A DNA stretch of 49,924 bases, taken from assembly GCA_949373075.1 (NCBI GenBank), contig CASIBX010000037.1:1-49924 (forward strand), read 5' to 3'. Shown here one piece after another: positions 7,842 to 17,347 of the stretch. Position 1 is the stretch's first letter. Every line of letters begins with the position of its first letter. The notes beneath the pieces are model-generated. The model did no database searches, had not been told where the DNA came from, and was given only the letters and a program-made list of their open reading frames with translations. This stretch comes from Candidatus Poseidoniaceae archaeon. GTDB taxonomy: Archaea; Thermoplasmatota; Poseidoniia; Poseidoniales; Poseidoniaceae. The position numbers and the translations under genes were made by a program.

Positions 7842-9431
7842 TCAATTTCTAGGTGCTGCTGCGTTAACAGCCTTAGAAACCCCTTCGGAGTATCTTTCGA
7901 AGTTTTTGTTGAACATCGAAGCTAATTTATCAGCCATTGCATCGTAAGATTCTCCGTCTGCCCAAGTCTGTTTTGGGATTAGAAGTTCCCCTGGAACTCC
8001 TTCGCAAGAGGTCGGGATTTCAAACCCAAATCTTTCATCAGTTACATATTCGGCGTCATCAAGTTCGCCATCAAGGGCAGCGTTTAGCATAGCACGGGTA
8101 TACTTAATTTTCATACGCTTTCCAACACCATAGGAGCCACCAGACCAGCCCGTGTTTATCAGCCATGCAGTTGCTCCATGTTCTGCCATTTTGTTGGACA
8201 ACAAATCTGCATAAACACCGGGGTGCATAGGCATGAATGGCTCTCCAAAGCACGCCGAGAATGTCGCTTCAGGCTCCGTTACGCCAATTTCAGTTCCTGC
8301 TACTTTAGCAGTATATCCTGATATGAAGTGATAGGCCGCTTGCGCAGAAGTTAATCTGCTGATAGGGGGTAATACCCCGAAAGCATCACATGTAAGGAAA
8401 ATGACATTTTGAGGGTGGCCACCTTTACTATCCATAGTCCTATTCTCGATAAATTCGATTGGATAAGAACCGCGAGTGTTCTGCGTCTTGCTAACGTCAA
8501 AGAAGTCCGGAACTCCATTTTCGTCAACCACGATATTTTCTAGAACTGTACCTTTTTGTTTGGTAGTACCAAATATTTCAGGCTCATCTTCTTCAGACAA
8601 GTTGATCAGTTTCGCATAACATCCGCCTTCAAAGTTGAAAACACCATTTGCACCCCATCCATGCTCGTCATCTCCAATGAGTGCGCGCTTAGGGTCGGCA
8701 GAAAGTGTGGTTTTCCCGGTCCCGGAAAGTCCAAAGAATACTGCGGTGTTTTCGCCAGTAGTGTTGGCTGAACAGTGCATGGGTAGAATTCCTTTCTTTG
8801 GAAGAATTAGATTCATTACGCCGAAAATAGACTTTTTGATTTCTCCAGCATATCTGGTTCCGCCAATAATGACTTCACCAGCTTCATAGTTTACAATGAC
8901 GAAACATTGAGAATTCAAGGCTGAGTCATCTGCTTCAAAGTGTGGCGCATGATATACCGTAAATTGAGGTTCGTGAGATTCAAGTTGTTCATTGGACGGC
9001 CTTACAAACATATTTCTCGCAAAGGCATTGTGCCAAGCATTTTGATTAATAACGCGAATCGGTAATGCTTCACTTTCTTCCGCCCCACAAAAGAGGTCTT
9101 GAACAAATAATGTCTCTCTTTCGGATAGATATTGGATTACTTGTTTCTTCAATCTTTCAAACACAACATTGTCTGTAGAGATGTTAACTTCGCCCCAGTT
9201 TACATCTTGATTTGTAGTTGCTTCATCGACTATGAACTTGTCATTTGGTGAACGGCCGGTCCTCTCTCCAGTTTCAGTAACCAGAGCTCCATGATTGGAT
9301 AGAATCCCTTCACCTCTCTCAACTGCCAAGTCGATAAGAGAGATGTTGTCGAGGTTCCAATGAACCGTTGCGTTGGTCAAGATACCGCTTTCGCTTAGGT
9401 CGCCCGAGGGGACGCCTACAGTGGTTGCCAT
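7842..9431 (-). CDS. pckA: ATP-dependent phosphoenolpyruvate carboxykinase
   Basis: 529 residues, close to the bacterial ATP-type enzyme (about 540). It interconverts oxaloacetate + ATP with PEP + CO2 + ADP, the entry to gluconeogenesis. Visible motifs are GRSPNDKFIVDE near the N-terminus, HNAFARNMFVRP, the P-loop GLSGTGKTTLS at about 233-243, the following DDEHGW metal-site region, and RGSYPIEFI. These identify the ATP-type rather than the GTP-type family. The ATG at 9429-9431 is chosen because the in-frame extension upstream (to 9992) has no PEPCK similarity and runs antisense to the divergent gene. The start lies 127 bp from that gene's ATG, so both promoters should lie between them. Confidence 0.95.
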   Translation of the reverse strand: MATTVGVPSGDLSESGILTNATVHWNLDNISLIDLAVERGEGILSNHGALVTETGERTGRSPNDKFIVDEATTNQDVNWGEVNISTDNVVFERLKKQVIQYLSERETLFVQDLFCGAEESEALPIRVINQNAWHNAFARNMFVRPSNEQLESHEPQFTVYHAPHFEADDSALNSQCFVIVNYEAGEVIIGGTRYAGEIKKSIFGVMNLILPKKGILPMHCSANTTGENTAVFFGLSGTGKTTLSADPKRALIGDDEHGWGANGVFNFEGGCYAKLINLSEEDEPEIFGTTKQKGTVLENIVVDENGVPDFFDVSKTQNTRGSYPIEFIENRTMDSKGGHPQNVIFLTCDAFGVLPPISRLTSAQAAYHFISGYTAKVAGTEIGVTEPEATFSACFGEPFMPMHPGVYADLLSNKMAEHGATAWLINTGWSGGSYGVGKRMKIKYTRAMLNAALDGELDDAEYVTDERFGFEIPTSCEGVPGELLIPKQTWADGESYDAMADKLASMFNKNFERYSEGVSKAVNAAAPRN

Positions 9432-9558
9432 GGTTCGGCGAAACGCGGGACGTCTTTGTCCCTTGCGGTACGAATAACCGCCTAAACCGGCCACAATACG
9501 AGTAATTGTGAATCCGAAAGGGGAGATATTGAAAACTGTGACCAGCGGGTTATGTACT

Positions 9559-12500
9559 ATGGAGGAGGAGACCAGTGATGAGATTCTCTCCAAACGCAAA
9601 TTCCAAAAAGCCTCCGGGGTGGATTTGGGCAATTTTTTAATCGGCACTGAATCCGTCGAAGAAGAAATCGAAGAGGCGGCGGAAGAACAGCCTGAAGTCG
9701 ATGTAGCAATGGGCGAAGTGGCTGAAATTTTTTCACGCGGCAATGAGCCAAGTAGGATAAACCGAGATGGTACAGTAAATGCCCCACCGGAAACGGACTC
9801 AGTCACTGAATATGCGATAGAGGGAGAAAAAAGACTCCATCTTGGTTTGATGATTTCGATGATAGTCGTCTGGTCTGCTATTGGGGCGATAGTCGGGACG
9901 ACATTGGGTCCAATTCTATCAGCAACAGGGCTACTGTTGATGGCTGGATTTGGCCTATGGCTGGGGGAAATTTGGATTCCAAAAAACAGCATGCAACTCT
10001 TGGGAGTGACTTGGGTTATTATTTCGATGAAATTACTGTATGGCCTTGCAATTTCGATGTATTCGTGGGACTGGGTCAGTCAGAACGAATTAGGAATAAT
10101 GCTACTAGGATTGGTGGGAGCCAATATTGTGATCGCTCAGCGTCATAATGAAGACGCAATCGCCGCTCAGGCAACCTTGGTTTTGCTAGCGATAGGTTCT
10201 GCCGCTGGTGGCCCTTACGGCGAAGAAGGAGTGGCCGTAATGATTGGAGTAGGTACACTACTTCTTCACGGACTTGCTTACTTTAGGAATTCCGGAAATC
10301 TTGCATCATTGGGAATTGCAGTCTCTTATCTTTGGATCGGCCTTCATGCAATTAGTAATGGGTGGGTAATCTTTGGAATTGAAATTACTCCGTTTGATGA
10401 CGAGTTACTTTTGTTCCTACTGATGTTTGGAGTTACTGGAGTCAATGCGATTACGGCAACACGGTTTGCTAAAGCGGAAAATTGGTTTTCTGCCGCATTC
10501 AAAGGAATGGGCCTTGGCAAGCCTGGACTGTGGTCTGTATCGGTTGGTTTAGGAATGGTTGGGGCACTTTTAGCAATAGCATCGAATCGTTTAGAAACGG
10601 GTTATGCAATCGCACAATTGATACTCCTCATATCGGCATTTGGACCCTCATATCTCGTAGTTAGGGGGGAGAACTGGGCGCGCTTACAACGGTATGCCTT
10701 GTGGCCCGCACCAATCTTACTAGCGGCTCTGATATTGATGGTTCGAGGAATAATTGAGCCGCCGTTTTCGGAACCATGGTCTGTGTATGCGGTCTTTAGC
10801 GCAGCGATAACCGGAATAGCCCTCCTAAATCACCAGCATGCAGTTTCAGATCACGTCTTGTGGATGGGCTCCATTGTAGTGGTGATTTTACTCACATTAC
10901 TTATTCAAGCCGAAGAGCCAGTTTGGGCGCGTAGCCTTCTAATCAGCCAGGCAATTGTTTGGATAGGATTGGCTTGGCTTGCAGTCCAAAGGAATTCACC
11001 ATCACTGGCCGGAACAGCTTCTTTGGCCCCGTGGGCATGGTTGCTATTCTTTGCTAGCAATCTCGAAAACCGATTAATTTCAGTAGACCTTATTCCAATA
11101 AACATCAGTGAAGTCGACTTGACGGTTTACATTGTATTATTGATTGGGATTCAAATTCCTCTAAACCTGAAATTAGGAGATACCGGAGTGAATCTAGCTG
11201 GACGGCTTGCAGGAATGTCCGAACTTAGTGCAAGAATGCGGGATAGTGGGATGCTGAGACTGTGGAATATCAGTTTCATCACAGTCCTAGCAACGATTTT
11301 GTTAATCAGTAATCCTGGTGTTTTACCGTCACATGGCCTGATAATAATCATGGGCGCACTTCTCATTTCTCATGCTATATCGATGAGGATGGGCCGACAT
11401 CAAGGCACACCTCGAACCATACTTGTTTCCTGGGCTCTTGCGGCACTTGTACTGCAGTGGAGGTTTGGATTTGGAGCATTCTGGATAACGCTGTTAGGCC
11501 TATCTTCAGTATTGATAGTCAGCTGGTCTGAAGATAATGCTAGACGTTTATCACTAGGCGAAAAGGTAACTCATGAGTCATTAATGCCGGGCCGACTTAT
11601 CACGATAACACTCGGCTTCATATCGGTAATGATGATGATGATTGGTTTGAACGAACCAATAAATGCCCCGTTAACCGATAGCGATATGTTGCCGTCTGGA
11701 GTAGAGGATTTACGTCTAGCCGCAATTGTGAGTTTTATTACAATAGGAGGGCTATATCTTCCGCGCGCTTCAACCTTAGAGCGACTATTACCTTCAGCCA
11801 TTGCTAGTATTGCAGTATTAGTCACAGTGGGCTTAGCAGGGAATAGTTTCGATGATTATCCAACTTTAGCACTCACTGGAATTAGTTTCGTAGTTACTGG
11901 TGCTTGGCTAGCAGCACAAGGCGAAATCAGATCACGACTCAAACAGGTTTCATTGCGCGAAGAGCGTCTTGAGAAGCATTTAGCTAGGGCTAACTTAGTG
12001 GAGCAAATCCATGAAGAACAAAGAGATAAATCCCAAATAAAGATGATTGATAGCGAACTGATTCAATTATCGGAGAAGCAAAAGAAGCGTTCACGCCGCC
12101 GTTCGTCCTCTGGAGAATACGACCTTATCGTTGGCGATATACACCATAAACCAACAATTGTAATATCATTTATTTCCGTAACGATTCTAATCGGTATTTA
12201 CTTCTCTTGGATTTCTTCTTCTTCCCTATTGTCCATAGCCATGGCATCATTCGTCTCTGTTCTATTCATTGGAATAGCGCGTTGGAGAGCAGAGCAAGTC
12301 AATATGCAACTACCCGATGTCATGGGCATTGAGTCGCCGGTTGCAATTACTATGGTCGGCTTAACTTTGATTCAAATCGCTGGAAGATTAGGCGATTCAA
12401 ATGTTGAACTGGAATACCAATGGGAGATATTGGTATTACTAGGCTCCCTGGTCATCTTGGCAGGAATTTCGTTAGCCGGAAAGAAAGACCTCGGACTACG

Positions 12501-13317
12501 AATACCTTCAGTCTTAGAAGGAATTGTGTTCCTAATTCTAATGTCTAGATTACTCACTTCCTTGATGGGGGTTGACTCGATACAATTATTGCCAAACTTC
12601 AGCGATGAGTTGTCATGGCTAGTACCAGTTGTTTCACTCGAAATCTTCCTTCTAGCCTCAGTTATTCTGTTTGAATGGGTGGAATCAGAGAGGCTAAAGC
12701 GAAATTTAGGAGACCACAGAGGCGCTATCGGCCGGTTTGCTTGGGCTGCTATGATAATTGTAATTTCATTCGGTCCAGCGGGCTTAATCGCCACAGGTTT
12801 CGCATTAAAGAACGCAATCAAATGGGTACAACCAGCAGTTCCAGTTGGGTTGTCAGTATTTGTTCCAATCAGTTGGAATGCATTGGGTAATTGGGTAGAT
12901 GTAATCGATGAAACCACTGCAATCTTCATGATTGCGATTGGAATGATTGGACTGATATCTGCAATAATTTGTGTTCTACAAAACCACGAGGCATGGGTGC
13001 CTGCAGGGTTGTGGATCGCTCACTTGCTAATACCAGCCGGTGCATTTGGGCAATACGAGCATACCACTGTTTTGATGATGGTATTCGTGCTTGCCGTTTC
13101 AACGGTTTCATGGTTAATTGGAGTGATTACTTTACGACGTGCGTGGAGAATAATCGGAGCATTAGATTTGATTGCTGCATGGATAATTGCAGGAGTATTA
13201 TTGCTTGCAGGAGCAACCGAGGCCATGATACTAATCATGCTAATAGCAACCGCAACCTTACTTGGATTAGTTACCTGGTTAGGTCAAAAGTACGAAGCCG
13301 AAATATCGAACACTTAG
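9559..13317 (+). CDS. Giant multi-pass membrane protein with central coiled coil, function unknown
   Basis: About 1252 residues from ATG 9559; an upstream GTG at 9508 is possible, but the acidic MEEETSDE start looks natural. An acidic cytoplasmic N-terminus of about 95 residues precedes a long run of hydrophobic helices to about residue 780. Next is a charged, coiled-coil-like segment of about 75 residues (REERLEKHLARAN then EKQKKRSRRRSS), then a second hydrophobic block to the C-terminus. More than 25 membrane helices are likely. The overall form recalls DUF2339-like giant membrane proteins, but I do not recognise a diagnostic motif. The last codons overlap the end of convergent glmM by 4 bp. 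Confidence 0.85.
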   Translation: MEEETSDEILSKRKFQKASGVDLGNFLIGTESVEEEIEEAAEEQPEVDVAMGEVAEIFSRGNEPSRINRDGTVNAPPETDSVTEYAIEGEKRLHLGLMISMIVVWSAIGAIVGTTLGPILSATGLLLMAGFGLWLGEIWIPKNSMQLLGVTWVIISMKLLYGLAISMYSWDWVSQNELGIMLLGLVGANIVIAQRHNEDAIAAQATLVLLAIGSAAGGPYGEEGVAVMIGVGTLLLHGLAYFRNSGNLASLGIAVSYLWIGLHAISNGWVIFGIEITPFDDELLLFLLMFGVTGVNAITATRFAKAENWFSAAFKGMGLGKPGLWSVSVGLGMVGALLAIASNRLETGYAIAQLILLISAFGPSYLVVRGENWARLQRYALWPAPILLAALILMVRGIIEPPFSEPWSVYAVFSAAITGIALLNHQHAVSDHVLWMGSIVVVILLTLLIQAEEPVWARSLLISQAIVWIGLAWLAVQRNSPSLAGTASLAPWAWLLFFASNLENRLISVDLIPINISEVDLTVYIVLLIGIQIPLNLKLGDTGVNLAGRLAGMSELSARMRDSGMLRLWNISFITVLATILLISNPGVLPSHGLIIIMGALLISHAISMRMGRHQGTPRTILVSWALAALVLQWRFGFGAFWITLLGLSSVLIVSWSEDNARRLSLGEKVTHESLMPGRLITITLGFISVMMMMIGLNEPINAPLTDSDMLPSGVEDLRLAAIVSFITIGGLYLPRASTLERLLPSAIASIAVLVTVGLAGNSFDDYPTLALTGISFVVTGAWLAAQGEIRSRLKQVSLREERLEKHLARANLVEQIHEEQRDKSQIKMIDSELIQLSEKQKKRSRRRSSSGEYDLIVGDIHHKPTIVISFISVTILIGIYFSWISSSSLLSIAMASFVSVLFIGIARWRAEQVNMQLPDVMGIESPVAITMVGLTLIQIAGRLGDSNVELEYQWEILVLLGSLVILAGISLAGKKDLGLRIPSVLEGIVFLILMSRLLTSLMGVDSIQLLPNFSDELSWLVPVVSLEIFLLASVILFEWVESERLKRNLGDHRGAIGRFAWAAMIIVISFGPAGLIATGFALKNAIKWVQPAVPVGLSVFVPISWNALGNWVDVIDETTAIFMIAIGMIGLISAIICVLQNHEAWVPAGLWIAHLLIPAGAFGQYEHTTVLMMVFVLAVSTVSWLIGVITLRRAWRIIGALDLIAAWIIAGVLLLAGATEAMILIMLIATATLLGLVTWLGQKYEAEISNT

Positions 13318-14834
13318 TCTACTAATGCCTGTTTTAAGCATGCCAGAATTAGGTCTAATGTCTCTAACATAATTGAATTGTCAACGCCTGGAGCTAATCG
13401 TAAAGACACATTGGTCTTGGCCTGCGTGCCAGAATTACGGACCCCAATCGACACGCCTTCCATTTCCAACAGCATCAAATTGTTTTCACCAACTAAACCA
13501 TGACGCAACATATTGCCCAGTTTCAAATTGGCAATATGCTCTACACTATCTGCCAATTCATTATTCCCGGTCCAACGAGACCTATTGGAATCTTTAATCG
13601 AGATTCGTTTTTTGAAACCTTTAGTAAAAGCAAGGGCTCTATTTTCACAAGCCATTGCACATAGTACCGCAAGTAAACTAGCAACGCCGTCACCTACCAA
13701 ACACCTGCCACCTTTCGGGTGAGGTGCAGACATAACTAGGTGGCCAGAATCCTCTACTCCTAGGATGTTGCAAGAATCTTCTTTTAGCGCCTTAGCCAAC
13801 CATCTATCTCCTACTGCAGTTTGAGAAAAGTGAACTTCAGAGTCCAACCGGTCCAACGAAGCCATCAGGGCTAGGTCTGACTCGATGCTAGCCGCAAGAT
13901 GCCACTCTCCTTTCGAAGAGCGCAATATATGGTCTGCCATTTCGTCCCCATCTACAACTCTGCACCCCTTTTCTGTAGACTCGATTAGAAGACATCGGTC
14001 ACCATCACCATCTAATGCCGCTGCAATAATTTGCCCAGCCGGAGATTTTTCTAACGACCTAATCAAAATGTGGTCGTCTCTCGCAGCTTCTTCCCACGTC
14101 CAAGAATCATTAGGAGATAATTCGCCAGCGCCACAATTCTCGTTCAGAGCACTGGCTCCTTTCGATACCTCGATTGCATGAACCCCACATTTACTCAAGA
14201 AAACTTCAAGCCAATTGACAGCAGCACCTTTTGAGGAATCAATTAAAATTTTATTTTGCAAAGGTTGTGCAAACATACCAGAGAACTCCGCAAGTCGAAT
14301 GACAAGGAGTTCTTGGTGGGCTAGGTCTGCGTTAAAATGTGAATCGGGCTTAGAAAGTTCTTCGCGATGAATATCGTCAACTTCTCTTTCCTCAGCAGCT
14401 AATTGTACAATAAGTTCCGAAATTTCAATTTCACTTTCTGGTTTGGTCTTGTAGCCAGAGGTGTCGAATACCTTTATTCCTGAATCTGAAACGGGATTAT
14501 GACTAGCAGTGATCATACAACCTAGAGCTGAGCCAGTTTCTAGTAATGCGTTGTGTAAAGCCGGAGTAGCACAAATGCCTGCGTGAATAACACGGCAACT
14601 TCCTAAATGCAGACCTTGGGTTAATGCGGCAACTAGCTCTGGATTACTGGGTCTTTCATCCCATCCAATTATTACTTGAGAATCCACTCTAATCGTTCGA
14701 CTTAGAGCCTCACCTACTATTCGCATAAAGCGCGGAGAAATCATACGGTTTTCTAGCAATTCAGGAATAGTGAGTTCATCACTGTTTGGCGATTCGCTAA
14801 CTTCTCCGCGAATACCATCTGTGCCAAACAGCAT
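13314..14834 (-). CDS. glmM: Phosphoglucosamine mutase / phosphohexomutase
   Basis: 506 residues of the alpha-D-phosphohexomutase family. Motifs are FGTDGIRG at the N-terminus, the phosphoserine loop TASHNP with Ser111, the Mg-binding DGDGDR at about 275-280, the sugar-specificity loop EDSGH, and the C-terminal phosphate-binding RNSGTQAKTNVSLR. The probable reaction is glucosamine-6-phosphate to glucosamine-1-phosphate; phosphomannomutase activity cannot be excluded from sequence. Only 4 bp separate it from the upstream acetyltransferase gene, which would use its product. That supports the GlmM call. Confidence 0.9.
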   Translation of the reverse strand: MLFGTDGIRGEVSESPNSDELTIPELLENRMISPRFMRIVGEALSRTIRVDSQVIIGWDERPSNPELVAALTQGLHLGSCRVIHAGICATPALHNALLETGSALGCMITASHNPVSDSGIKVFDTSGYKTKPESEIEISELIVQLAAEEREVDDIHREELSKPDSHFNADLAHQELLVIRLAEFSGMFAQPLQNKILIDSSKGAAVNWLEVFLSKCGVHAIEVSKGASALNENCGAGELSPNDSWTWEEAARDDHILIRSLEKSPAGQIIAAALDGDGDRCLLIESTEKGCRVVDGDEMADHILRSSKGEWHLAASIESDLALMASLDRLDSEVHFSQTAVGDRWLAKALKEDSCNILGVEDSGHLVMSAPHPKGGRCLVGDGVASLLAVLCAMACENRALAFTKGFKKRISIKDSNRSRWTGNNELADSVEHIANLKLGNMLRHGLVGENNLMLLEMEGVSIGVRNSGTQAKTNVSLRLAPGVDNSIMLETLDLILACLKQALVD

Positions 14835-14838
14835 ATTA

Positions 14839-15501
14839 TCACCCTATTTTAGAATCGGAGTCATAGATTCCGGTAACGGTTGTATTTGGCATTACCATAC
14901 ATCCCATACCAAGTACAACTCCAGGATTTGTCACAGCATTACAACCTAGTTGTACATCTTCGCCAAGAATTGCTCCAAATTTACGTAATCCAGATGCGAT
15001 ACGTTCACCGCCAAGGATGACATGAACTTCGCCTCCATCATTTCGCAAATTAGAAAGTTTAACTCCTGCACCAAGGTTAACATTTGGTCCTAAAATAGAG
15101 TCTCCTACATAGTTGAAATGTGGCGCTTTGGCACCAGGCAGTAGCACGGAGTGTTTTGTTTCACTCGCATGCCCAACCAATGCATTATCGCAAATCCAAG
15201 AGTACTCTCGAATATATGCGCCATGCCTAATTGTAACATTTGCTCCAATGTAAGCGGGACCAATGATGTGGACGCCTGGCTCAATGATTGCAGATTCATC
15301 AATGTGAACAATTCCATTTGAGTCGTCGATGTAAGTTCCTTTTTTGCGTCTATACCTGCTTTTCATTTCTGTTAGCATATCAGCCATTTGCCCTTTCAGG
15401 GTCGGTAGAACCGACCAAACAGGTCCGCTTGGAAAACATGGCTGACGGCCTAGAGATTCATCCAAAGATGGCCAAAGGTCTTCGGCTGATGGAGCGCTCA
15501 T
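14839..15501 (-). CDS. Left-handed beta-helix acetyltransferase resembling the C-terminal half of GlmU
   Basis: 220 residues. After a short helical N-terminus come hexapeptide repeats (IDESAIIEPGVHIIGPAYIG and onward) forming a left-handed beta helix. The segment KAPHFNYVGD matches the KAGHLTYLGD region of bacterial GlmU, with His128 in the place of the catalytic base. It is followed by GPNVNLGAGVKLSN, like the NIGAGT loop. This predicts acetyl-CoA-dependent acetylation of glucosamine-1-phosphate. The nucleotidyltransferase half of GlmU is absent, so UTP coupling must be done by a separate protein. It sits directly upstream of glmM in the same direction, 35 bp after a small wHTH gene. Acylation of another sugar phosphate remains possible. 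Confidence 0.82.
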   Translation of the reverse strand: MSAPSAEDLWPSLDESLGRQPCFPSGPVWSVLPTLKGQMADMLTEMKSRYRRKKGTYIDDSNGIVHIDESAIIEPGVHIIGPAYIGANVTIRHGAYIREYSWICDNALVGHASETKHSVLLPGAKAPHFNYVGDSILGPNVNLGAGVKLSNLRNDGGEVHVILGGERIASGLRKFGAILGEDVQLGCNAVTNPGVVLGMGCMVMPNTTVTGIYDSDSKIG

Positions 15502-15536
15502 CAGTACATCCCAACACCTGCATCAATTTGACCTTT

Positions 15537-15785
15537 TCATGCAACGCTGTATACTCTCTTACCGGTAGAGCGGTCAAGAGTAAACATCACGTAAGTCTTC
15601 AAATACCGTGGAATAAAGAACCCGACTTTCCTCGAAGTTAGTCCATGGTTACGCATTCTGCGTGTGTTAGAAAGGTAATCGACAATATCTGCTGCCGAAC
15701 ACCCCGGGTTCCTTGAGATATATTCTACAATCTCCAATTTCAGTCTCTCAAGTCTAGCTGTTTTCTGCGATCCACTTCCAGTCAT
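15537..15785 (-). CDS. Small winged-helix DNA-binding protein
   Basis: 82 residues from an ATG. The pattern of a first helix (LERLKLEIVEYISRNPG), a helix-turn-helix (CSAADIVDYLSNTRRMRNHGL) and a C-terminal beta wing (VMFTLDRSTGKRVYSV) resembles small archaeal winged-helix regulators. It has no second domain and no membrane segment. It is the first gene of the wHTH-acetyltransferase-glmM run on the minus strand, so it may regulate amino-sugar synthesis or itself. The target is unknown. Confidence 0.72.
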   Translation of the reverse strand: MTGSGSQKTARLERLKLEIVEYISRNPGCSAADIVDYLSNTRRMRNHGLTSRKVGFFIPRYLKTYVMFTLDRSTGKRVYSVA

Positions 15786-15858
15786 AGTAATTATTTGTCC
15801 TCGACAATATATTACTCCCTAGAGGGATGGCCCCGGGGTCCATCTCTCAATGAACCGT

Positions 15859-16692
15859 TTACAAGCAATTTATCATATCTGACCACTTGAATGAAGAGCC
15901 TCTTCTGAACAGATTTTCATGGAATTCTGTCTGTAAGAAATGGGAGCACCGATTAACACGGCCTCTACTGTTGTAACAGCCAACTCTTGTATTGATTGGC
16001 ACCATTATAGTTGCAAGGTCCAATGCTGGACCGTTTGCCTTAGGCATCTCTGGTAAGACTTTCTCTTCCACTCCATCCCACGTTAATTGTTCAAATGAAG
16101 GCGGTAATAAATCCAGATTGTTTTCCAATCGAATTACTCCTTCTGCTAACCGCTTTGGCGCCCAGGTATTTGCATGTGGCCCATCTAGCCATTGAACGAT
16201 TCTTTTCATTTCGGCCGGCTCTACGAGTGTGATGAATGTATTTTCCCACCAGCCAGGAGAGCGAACTATGGTTACATGATGTACTCCCGGAATAATGTCC
16301 CGCATGTCTAAATTGTCAGCCCATGTTCTGCAAATATTTTCAAGACGAACTGGAATTATAGGCATCTTAGGCGCCGCGATGTCACATAACCTGTATGGGT
16401 TTGCTAACTCTCCTGCGATTAATAGTGGGCGGCATTTCTGCAAATCAATTTGGTCCGAAACCTTGGTGCCATCCTCAAAGGTATGACCGCCGATATAATC
16501 CCTTAATTCGGCTAAGCCGATTTGCTCACCTTCGGGCATTTTGGGAGCCTGAATATCGCTAATTTCTTTGCTGGAGAAAAATAACGCCTTGTTGGGTAAT
16601 GGTAGTGGAGAGTTCCGAGGAGGATTAGGCCACAGCCTGGGCGATGAGGGCATAGTTAACCGACATAGGCAGCATTGTTGAACATTGCTCAA
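15859..16692 (-). CDS. Protein of unknown function, translationally coupled to the CBS protein
   Basis: 277 residues from a TTG whose T-T-G-A overlaps the stop of the upstream CBS gene; the first ATG is at 16653 (264 residues) and may be the real start. The TTG-dependent tip has a CCLC cluster. The body contains repeated APKMP motifs (about 50 and 109), a Trp-rich region (SPGWWENTF), WLDGPHANTWAPKRL, and a C-terminal cysteine-containing segment (GCYNSRGRVNRCSHFL). It has no signal peptide or membrane helix. I do not recognise the family. Gene coupling suggests function with the CBS protein. Confidence 0.65.
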   Translation of the reverse strand: MSNVQQCCLCRLTMPSSPRLWPNPPRNSPLPLPNKALFFSSKEISDIQAPKMPEGEQIGLAELRDYIGGHTFEDGTKVSDQIDLQKCRPLLIAGELANPYRLCDIAAPKMPIIPVRLENICRTWADNLDMRDIIPGVHHVTIVRSPGWWENTFITLVEPAEMKRIVQWLDGPHANTWAPKRLAEGVIRLENNLDLLPPSFEQLTWDGVEEKVLPEMPKANGPALDLATIMVPINTRVGCYNSRGRVNRCSHFLQTEFHENLFRRGSSFKWSDMINCL

Positions 16693-17147
16693 AGAATGAA
16701 CCTTGGCAAATGCCTAGCAACAGTACTGGGAGATACAGTGCCAACGATGGACCCTTCAGAATCAGTTACAGCTAATTGATTCAAATCATGAGTTAGCATC
16801 AGCGCCGCCGCCTTGAGAAGCGGAGTATTTTGACGCATAGTAAAAATCCCTTGAGTAATCAATTGACGAGCAGGAACCGCATGCATCCAAGCAATGTCTC
16901 GATTAACAGTTTTTCTTGCGATCAATTTGAGCACATCGACAGCATGAATTCTCCCGATAGGTACTCCTTCTGAGTTGACGATGAATAAGTGGTCCCAGTT
17001 TTTGCTGGTAATACGATCTAATGCATCTGCAACCGATGCATCTCTACTCAGTACATGCGGGGGGCTCATTGCTTGACCACAGGTCAATGAGCGGATAGCT
17101 TTCGCACCAGGTTTTTTTGATGAATTTCGTGACTTGCTTTGTGGCAA
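16689..17147 (-). CDS. CBS-domain pair protein
   Basis: 152 residues from a TTG start. After a basic N-terminus (about 20 residues) two CBS motifs follow. The first is AMSPPHVLSRDASVADALDRI with IVNSEGVPIGRI; the second is LITQGIFTMRQNTPLLKAAALM with AVTDSEGSIVGTVS. CBS pairs bind adenosyl ligands and act as energy or metabolite sensors; there is no attached enzymatic domain here. The stop codon overlaps the start of the unknown gene downstream. Confidence 0.82.
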   Translation of the reverse strand: MPQSKSRNSSKKPGAKAIRSLTCGQAMSPPHVLSRDASVADALDRITSKNWDHLFIVNSEGVPIGRIHAVDVLKLIARKTVNRDIAWMHAVPARQLITQGIFTMRQNTPLLKAAALMLTHDLNQLAVTDSEGSIVGTVSPSTVARHLPRFIL

Positions 17148-17347
17148 TTTTCAGTTCTCCGTATTGGCCCGCCCTCCACTTCACCTATTTGAACCCATCA
17201 AGTATTTGCAATGTAAAAATGACTTTATTGCGGAAAATAAACCCCTGAATCTGGTAATATAAATGCCAATTTAATCACAGCATATGGAAAAAAACCCCCT
17301 TATTATGGCGGGACATCCCCCTGCGATGCGCGTAAAACGAACCTTCA

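Noticed and set aside
9432-9992. 187-residue N-terminal extension of the PEPCK frame
   Set aside because: The extension has no PEPCK similarity and runs antisense to the 5' part of the divergent membrane-protein gene; ATG 9431 gives the normal family length.
12372-12929. 185-aa minus-strand ORF inside the giant membrane-protein gene
   Set aside because: Shadow frame; the plus strand is a continuous hydrophobic coding frame with normal composition.
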